From Candidatus Aminicenantota bacterium (GTDB lineage Bacteria; Acidobacteriota; Aminicenantia; Aminicenantales; Aminicenantaceae): 36,514 nucleotides of DNA. Below the pieces are notes generated by a model, which worked only from the letters and a program-made list of their open reading frames with translations, searched no databases and was not told where the DNA came from. Every line of letters starts with the position of its first letter. Position 1 is the first letter of the stretch. Positions 32,200 through 36,514 of the stretch are shown here, piece by piece. Made by a program: the position numbers and the translations under genes. The DNA lies in the NCBI GenBank assembly GCA_020348385.1, contig CP070750.1:2327543-2364056 (forward strand), written 5' to 3'.

Positions 32200-33588
32200 A
32201 TGACAAAAAAAATTGTCCTATTCCCAGCTCTTGTTCTCATGTTCTTCTGTGGCTGGAGCCATTCCCTTGATCAAACTAAAAAGGAATCATGGGAAAGGGC
32301 CTACGCAGAGGGAAGAGATATTTTTTATGCAACCTTGAAAAAACAGGTGCCCCAAGCTCAACTGGAAGAAGCGGATAGAAAAAAACTTGCGGATGCACAA
32401 AAAAGGATTTCCGGCCTGTACGAACACCTGATGAATTTTTATTATTTAACAGACCTAAAAAACCAAACCAAAGCTGACACCTCCAGCTTTACCAAAATCC
32501 TTGCAGAAAGGATGTCTAATGAATTCATGGATTCTATTCATTCCATAAGGTTGAGAAAAGAAACTTCTCCCCTTGAATCACTTCTCTTATCCATAGGCTA
32601 TTATGCAAGAAAATCCACTCCTCAATTCCGGAAATTTGTGCGGCCCATGACAAGGCGGGCAAAATCTCAATGGGTGTTGAAAGAATTGGAAATTCGACAG
32701 GCTCACACGATTTCAAAGGGCAAAGGAATTCGTTTGGCCATCATCGATACAGGTGTGGATCCGACGATAAAAGAGGTAAAAGGACAAATTGCCGATTGGA
32801 AGAATTTCCTGGACGGATCGAAACCTCTGGTTAGCGGAGGGATATTTCCCTATGACTGGGGAGGGCATGGGACTTCGAGCGCAACCGTTATCTCTCAAAT
32901 TGCACCGGAAGTGGAATTGATGATCGTAAAGGTGTTCGACCAAGAGAGCATGTTCGACGCACCCTTCACCCGCTGGAATGTCTATCAGATTGCCGCTGGC
33001 ATTAACTGGGCCGCAAAAAACGGAGCAGACATTATAAGCCTAAGTGCTGCCATGAGACTAGACTGCAAAGAAATAAGGGATGCATCCGAATACTGCTGGC
33101 GGCAAAACATCACACTCATATCTGCGGCTGGAAATGTGGAAGATGAGCAATCTGAACTCCCAGCCTATTATCCCGCTTCCTACCCCTGGAGCATAGGAGT
33201 AGGAGGAGTTGAAAAAAAGGACGGAAAACTGAAAGTCTGGGAGCATTCTGCCAAGGGGGACTACATCGATGTCGTAGCGCCTGCAGCGGAAGTTTTAGTG
33301 GAAAGTCCCTCGTATCTTGACAGAAGATCATGGCCTACAAGAGTCAGCGGTAATTCCTTGGCCGTGCCCATTGTGGCTGCCACCACAGCTCTTGTGCTGT
33401 CGGCCATGGAGCCCGAAAAAAGGCAGAGACTCGGGCAGGATTCTGGAGCTCTTGTCGAGGCTGCACGCAGCATCCTCAGGGAAACCTCATCCAACAGGAA
33501 ATTGGGATACACCAAACCCAATCCCGAGTCGGGAAATGGCCTGATAAATGCTTATCAGGCTGTTAAAAAAGCTCAAGTCCTGAAATAA
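32200..33588 (+). CDS. Exported S8 (subtilisin-like) serine peptidase with N-terminal helical domain
   Basis: The product has 462 residues from the ATG at 32200, which gives a clean signal peptide (MTKKIVLFPALVLMFFCGWSHS). A longer frame from 32119 lacks a ribosome site and would place residues before the signal. Residues about 25-155 are charged and helical (probably a propeptide or regulatory domain). The catalytic triad follows: Asp183 in LAIIDTGVD, His223 in WGGHGTSSA, oxyanion Asn312 in SAAGN, and Ser386 in SGNSLAVPIVA. The last motif differs from the usual GTSMA-P (N for T and L for M), yet the triad is complete, so activity is expected. The substrate is unknown. A repeat region and TldD/TldE genes follow on the same strand. 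Confidence 0.9.
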   Translation: MTKKIVLFPALVLMFFCGWSHSLDQTKKESWERAYAEGRDIFYATLKKQVPQAQLEEADRKKLADAQKRISGLYEHLMNFYYLTDLKNQTKADTSSFTKILAERMSNEFMDSIHSIRLRKETSPLESLLLSIGYYARKSTPQFRKFVRPMTRRAKSQWVLKELEIRQAHTISKGKGIRLAIIDTGVDPTIKEVKGQIADWKNFLDGSKPLVSGGIFPYDWGGHGTSSATVISQIAPEVELMIVKVFDQESMFDAPFTRWNVYQIAAGINWAAKNGADIISLSAAMRLDCKEIRDASEYCWRQNITLISAAGNVEDEQSELPAYYPASYPWSIGVGGVEKKDGKLKVWEHSAKGDYIDVVAPAAEVLVESPSYLDRRSWPTRVSGNSLAVPIVAATTALVLSAMEPEKRQRLGQDSGALVEAARSILRETSSNRKLGYTKPNPESGNGLINAYQAVKKAQVLK

Positions 33589-33592
33589 GATA

Positions 33593-33710
33593 TCAAGCCC
33601 ACACCACGCCAACCCACCCCGCCCTGGCCAACCCACCCCGCCCTGGCCAACCCACCCCGCCCTGGCCAACCCACCCCGCCCTGCATATAAGGATGGGGAG
33701 AGGGGCTTGA
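33593..33710. repeat. Four tandem 19-bp GC-rich repeats inside an 8-bp inverted repeat
   Basis: CCAACCCACCCCGCCCTGG occurs four times head to tail at 33609-33627, 33628-33646, 33647-33665 and 33666-33684 (the last copy differs only in its final base). TCAAGCCC (33593-33600) and GGGCTTGA (33703-33710) flank the array as a perfect inverted repeat. The array is strikingly GC-rich in this context and strand-asymmetric (C-rich on plus). It lies immediately after the subtilase stop. Function unknown; replication-slippage minisatellite, protein-binding array or remnant of a repetitive element are possible. Confidence 0.9.
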
Positions 33711-33808
33711 AAACTCCGGAGCGAGAAGTGACAAAAAAGTTTATATTTTTTATAATAGCCGCGGACATCAGCAGGTATTTGAAATAATCCCGAAAAAGGA
33801 GGTGTTAT

Positions 33809-35350
33809 ATGAAAACGTATTTTAGACCTATCAAACGCAGGGAATTTATCAAAAAAAGCATGGCAGGTGGTGCTGTTTTTGCGACAGCCCCAATCTGGAA
33901 GCTATTTTCTCATTCCCTTCCTCCCTCTGATTTGACTTCAAATCCGCCGATAGATCTGGACAAAGAAACACTGAGCAAGCTCCTTTTAGCAGCTCTGCAA
34001 AATGGCGGCGAATTCGCTGAAGTTTATGTGGAATATAATGTATCGAACAGTATCGGTTTGGATGAGAATAAAATTCGAGCTGCTTCAAGGGGCGTGGACA
34101 TGGGAGTGGGTATCCGTGTGCTCCAAGGAGAAAAGACGGGCTATGCTCACACGGATGACCTGAGTCTAGAAAAACTTGAGGAAACAGCACGGGTTGCCGG
34201 CCTTATTGCATCGGGAAAAATTGAGGGACAATCCATCAGCCTAAAGGAAAGAGAAATTCCCGATTATTACCTCGTCGAAACTTCTCCCGACAGCATTATT
34301 CCCCAAGACAAGGCCAAACTTCTTTGGAAGGCCAATTCTGTTGTCAGAGCTTATGACAAGAGGATCACACAAGTGGGAGCCAGCTTCAGCGACACCAACA
34401 AAAAAATCATCATCGCCAACACAGAGGGCGTCTATGTCGCAGATGATCAAACCATTTCCCGGTTGATCGTGAGCGCAAGCGCATTCGAGAAAGGAAAAAG
34501 GAGCCGAGGTTATGCCTACAAGGGGGGAACTCTCGGGTACGAACACTATGATCTGAAGGCTGCAGAAGAACTTGCCAAAGAGGCGGGGAGGATTGCTATA
34601 ACGATGCTTCCTGCTGAAGATGCTCCAGCCGGAGAATATCCGATCCTTCTGGCAAAGGGTGATTGTGGAACGTTCTTCCACGAAGCCATCGGGCATAGCC
34701 TGGAAGGGGATGGCGCTCGTAGGAAGACCACCTGTTTTTGGGATAAGAAGGGGGAAATGATCGCTTCAAAGATCGTCTCGTTGGCTGACGATGGGACTGT
34801 TCCTGGCAAACGAGGCAGTATCAACGTGGATGACGAAGGAACGCCCAGTCAAAATACGGTCCTCATCAAAGATGGGATGTGCACAGGCTTTTTGTATGAC
34901 AAACTCAACGCCAAGCTGATGAACACCCAATCCACCGGAAACGGGAGGCGTGAGTCCTACCAGCACTACCCGATTCCGCGGATGACAAACACCTACCTCA
35001 TGGCAGGGAATGACGATCCTGAGGATATCCTGAAGTCGGTCAAGAACGGCATCTACATCAAAAATATCGGTGGAGGAAATGTCTCCCCGACAACAGGTCG
35101 GTTCGTTTTCTCTGTTCCAGAAGGTTACATGATCGAAGATGGAAAAATCACCACCCCTCTCAAGGGAATACAACTGATGGGAAATGGCCCGGATGTCTTG
35201 AAAAACATCACCATGGTCGGCCCTGACCTGGAAATTTTGGGAGGCGGAACCTGTGGAAAGGCTGGGCAAGGCAAACCGGTCTCTGATGGCAATCCCACGT
35301 TAAAAGTGGCCAAAATCACCATCGGTGGGGCCAGAATCCGGAGATCATAG
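33809..35350 (+). CDS. tldD: TldD-family metallopeptidase with twin-arginine (Tat) signal
   Basis: The product has 513 residues, and AGGAGGTG ends four bases before the ATG. Residues 7-28 read IKRREFIKKSMAGGAVFATA, a classical Tat signal with twin Arg at 10-11. The TldD core follows, with the zinc motif HEAIGHSLEGDGA (His291, Glu292, His296) and the conserved GGGTCGKAGQGK near the C-terminus, the Cys of which is the third metal ligand. TldD pairs with TldE to degrade or trim unfolded peptides, as in microcin B17 and CcdA processing; E. coli TldD is cytoplasmic. Export through Tat after folding is therefore unusual. The partner gene starts nine bases downstream. Confidence 0.92.
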   Translation: MKTYFRPIKRREFIKKSMAGGAVFATAPIWKLFSHSLPPSDLTSNPPIDLDKETLSKLLLAALQNGGEFAEVYVEYNVSNSIGLDENKIRAASRGVDMGVGIRVLQGEKTGYAHTDDLSLEKLEETARVAGLIASGKIEGQSISLKEREIPDYYLVETSPDSIIPQDKAKLLWKANSVVRAYDKRITQVGASFSDTNKKIIIANTEGVYVADDQTISRLIVSASAFEKGKRSRGYAYKGGTLGYEHYDLKAAEELAKEAGRIAITMLPAEDAPAGEYPILLAKGDCGTFFHEAIGHSLEGDGARRKTTCFWDKKGEMIASKIVSLADDGTVPGKRGSINVDDEGTPSQNTVLIKDGMCTGFLYDKLNAKLMNTQSTGNGRRESYQHYPIPRMTNTYLMAGNDDPEDILKSVKNGIYIKNIGGGNVSPTTGRFVFSVPEGYMIEDGKITTPLKGIQLMGNGPDVLKNITMVGPDLEILGGGTCGKAGQGKPVSDGNPTLKVAKITIGGARIRRS

Positions 35351-35359
35351 GAGTTAATG

Positions 35360-36514
35360 ATGGAATATCAAAAAATTGCTGAAACCATTATCAAAAAGGC
35401 GATGAACCTGGGCGTGGATGAGGCGGAGGCTTATATCGAGAGAGACCGCAACTTCAATCTCCTGGTCCGGAACGGAGAGGTGGATATCGTCAAGCAGTCC
35501 TCCACAAAGGGAATCGGCCTGACCATTTACCAAGATAAAAAACTGGGATTTTCCTACACTTCTGACTTCACTTCGGATGCCCTCGAAGAGTTTACGAAAA
35601 GAACCGTGCAGCTAGCTGCGGTAGCGGATCCCAAGCCGTGGAACGGACTTCCAGATTATGGGAAGGAAGAAAAACAAAAAGACTTGGATCTGTGGGATCC
35701 ATCGATCCTAGAAATCGAAGATAACCAAAAGATCGACATCGCCAAAAAAGTGGAAAAAATCGCTCTTTCCTGTGATAAAAGGATCACAAATTCCTCGGGG
35801 GGAAGGTTCCGAGATGCGGAATCAGAAACCATCATCGTCAACTCAAAAGGAATATCGAGAAGCTTCAAAACAACGAGCGTATCCTTCAACGTATCGGTGA
35901 TCGCGGGTGAAGGCAATAATATGCAATCAGGCGGGTGGAGCAGCTCCAAAAGACACTTTAAAGAGCTGGCAGGCATAGAAGAGGTCGCACAGGAGGCAGG
36001 AAAAAGGGCGGTCGAAAAACTAGGAGCAAAACCCGTGAAAACCGCCCAAGTTCCCGTTGTTTTTGACAGGTATGCAGCGGGTTCATTCTGGCGCGGGATC
36101 CTATTTGCTTTCAACGGAGACAGTGTGTACAAAAAAACGACATTCCTGACAGATTCTCTCGATAAACCTGTCGCATCCAAGCTGATTACCATAACGGATA
36201 ATCCTACCATTCCGCGCCACGTGGGATCTGTACCGTTTGACGGCGAGGGGAAAATAACAAGAGAAAACACCCTTGTCGCAAACGGCACCCTCAAGATGTT
36301 CATCTACGATTCGGCAACCGCGCTCAAAGCGGGGGTCAAAGTCAACACCATGGCCAGAAGGCGAGGATACAAAGGAATCCCCTCTGCTGGCACATTGAAT
36401 ACTATCGTTCAAAACGGGAACATCAACCGAGATAAAATCATCCAAGGAATCAAAGAAGGATTTTATGTCACAGGACTGAGAGGTTCTGGTACGGATGTGA
36501 CAACTGGCACTTTT
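35360..36514 (+). CDS. pmbA: TldE/PmbA-family partner of TldD (C-terminus outside window)
   Basis: The first 385 codons are present and the frame runs off the right edge. GGAG lies six bases upstream of the ATG at 35360; an ATG directly before it (35357) is in frame. There is no signal peptide: the protein opens with MEYQKIAETIIKKAMNLGV. It has the PmbA pattern, including EAEAYIER and RNGEVDIVKQSSTKGIGL near the start, then GSVPFDGEG and ATALKAGVKVNTMARR. Like TldE, it lacks the HExxxH zinc site, consistent with the non-catalytic subunit. It sits nine bases after tldD and is certainly co-transcribed with it. Confidence 0.92.
   Translation, partial: MEYQKIAETIIKKAMNLGVDEAEAYIERDRNFNLLVRNGEVDIVKQSSTKGIGLTIYQDKKLGFSYTSDFTSDALEEFTKRTVQLAAVADPKPWNGLPDYGKEEKQKDLDLWDPSILEIEDNQKIDIAKKVEKIALSCDKRITNSSGGRFRDAESETIIVNSKGISRSFKTTSVSFNVSVIAGEGNNMQSGGWSSSKRHFKELAGIEEVAQEAGKRAVEKLGAKPVKTAQVPVVFDRYAAGSFWRGILFAFNGDSVYKKTTFLTDSLDKPVASKLITITDNPTIPRHVGSVPFDGEGKITRENTLVANGTLKMFIYDSATALKAGVKVNTMARRRGYKGIPSAGTLNTIVQNGNINRDKIIQGIKEGFYVTGLRGSGTDVTTGTF

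Noticed and set aside
33593..33710. CRISPR array
   Set aside because: The 19-bp units are directly abutting with no spacers, and no cas-like gene lies in the window.
33589..33808. RiPP precursor peptide near TldD/TldE
   Set aside because: No short open frame with a ribosome site and leader-core pattern is present here. The minus-strand frame across the array is Gly/Trp-rich only because of the repeat.
1..36514. Mobile element, prophage, defence island or RNA genes
   Set aside because: I found no integrase, transposase, phage structural, restriction or toxin-antitoxin pair, and no tRNA- or rRNA-like sequence. The region reads as ordinary chromosomal metabolism.

Overview
The window is a typical bacterial chromosomal segment of roughly balanced GC. 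It carries 28 complete or near-complete protein genes, two genes cut by the window edges, and one gene remnant. I see no rRNA, tRNA, CRISPR array, integrase or insertion sequence. The gene content suggests an anaerobic or facultative, peptide-degrading, Gram-negative-type bacterium: outer-membrane barrels ending in Phe, lipoprotein and Tat signals, a Na+-pumping decarboxylase, a Hanks-type kinase fused to a TolB/FlgO-like domain and TPRs, CBM9/DUF5916 proteins, and PQQ-like and six-bladed propellers. This mix is common in Acidobacteriota-related lineages, including the Aminicenantes. That placement is inference from gene content only.

Layout. (1) 1-2.6 kb, minus strand: the N-terminus of an exported M24-type peptidase, and a propeller lipoprotein with a LolA-like C-terminal domain. 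(2) 2.8-7.1 kb, minus strand: birA-oadG-oadA-oadB, a membrane decarboxylase sodium pump together with the ligase that would biotinylate it. (3) 7.2-13.0 kb, plus strand: a Pol-beta-type nucleotidyltransferase of unknown role, a sulfatase-fold hydrolase with Thr at the nucleophile position, an arylsulfotransferase-like propeller, a Na/Pi cotransporter and a PhoU protein. (4) 13.0-15.6 kb, minus strand: a porin and an octaheme HAO-like cytochrome c. A palindrome-rich divergent promoter region separates them from an exported C69 dipeptidase (plus), which is followed by a CBM9/DUF5916 protein. (5) 19.7-24.9 kb, minus strand: a Na+/solute symporter, a newly read two-TM small protein overlapping its start, an M19 dipeptidase, a gene remnant, an Asp/Glu/hydantoin-type racemase, and a propeller lipoprotein whose signal peptide is broken by a T7 homopolymer. 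(6) 24.9-28.6 kb: a TEX30-like hydrolase, an exported proline iminopeptidase, a winged-helix 4Fe-4S protein and a TauE-like permease. (7) 28.7-36.5 kb: a kinase-TPR protein, a small outer-membrane barrel, an exported subtilase, a 19-bp tandem repeat inside an inverted repeat, and a Tat-signal TldD with its TldE/PmbA partner (cut by the window end).

Taken together, the genes point to peptide and amino-acid scavenging: the C69, M19, proline iminopeptidase, S8, M24 and TldD/E peptidases plus the racemase and symporter. Na+-based energetics link the decarboxylase pump to the Na+/solute and Na+/Pi transporters. The observations I would follow first are the non-AUG small membrane protein, the homopolymer frameshift, the gene remnant at 22.8 kb, the Thr-type 'sulfatase' beside a phosphate uptake pair, the HAO-like cytochrome-porin pair and the Tat-exported TldD with an unsignalled partner.
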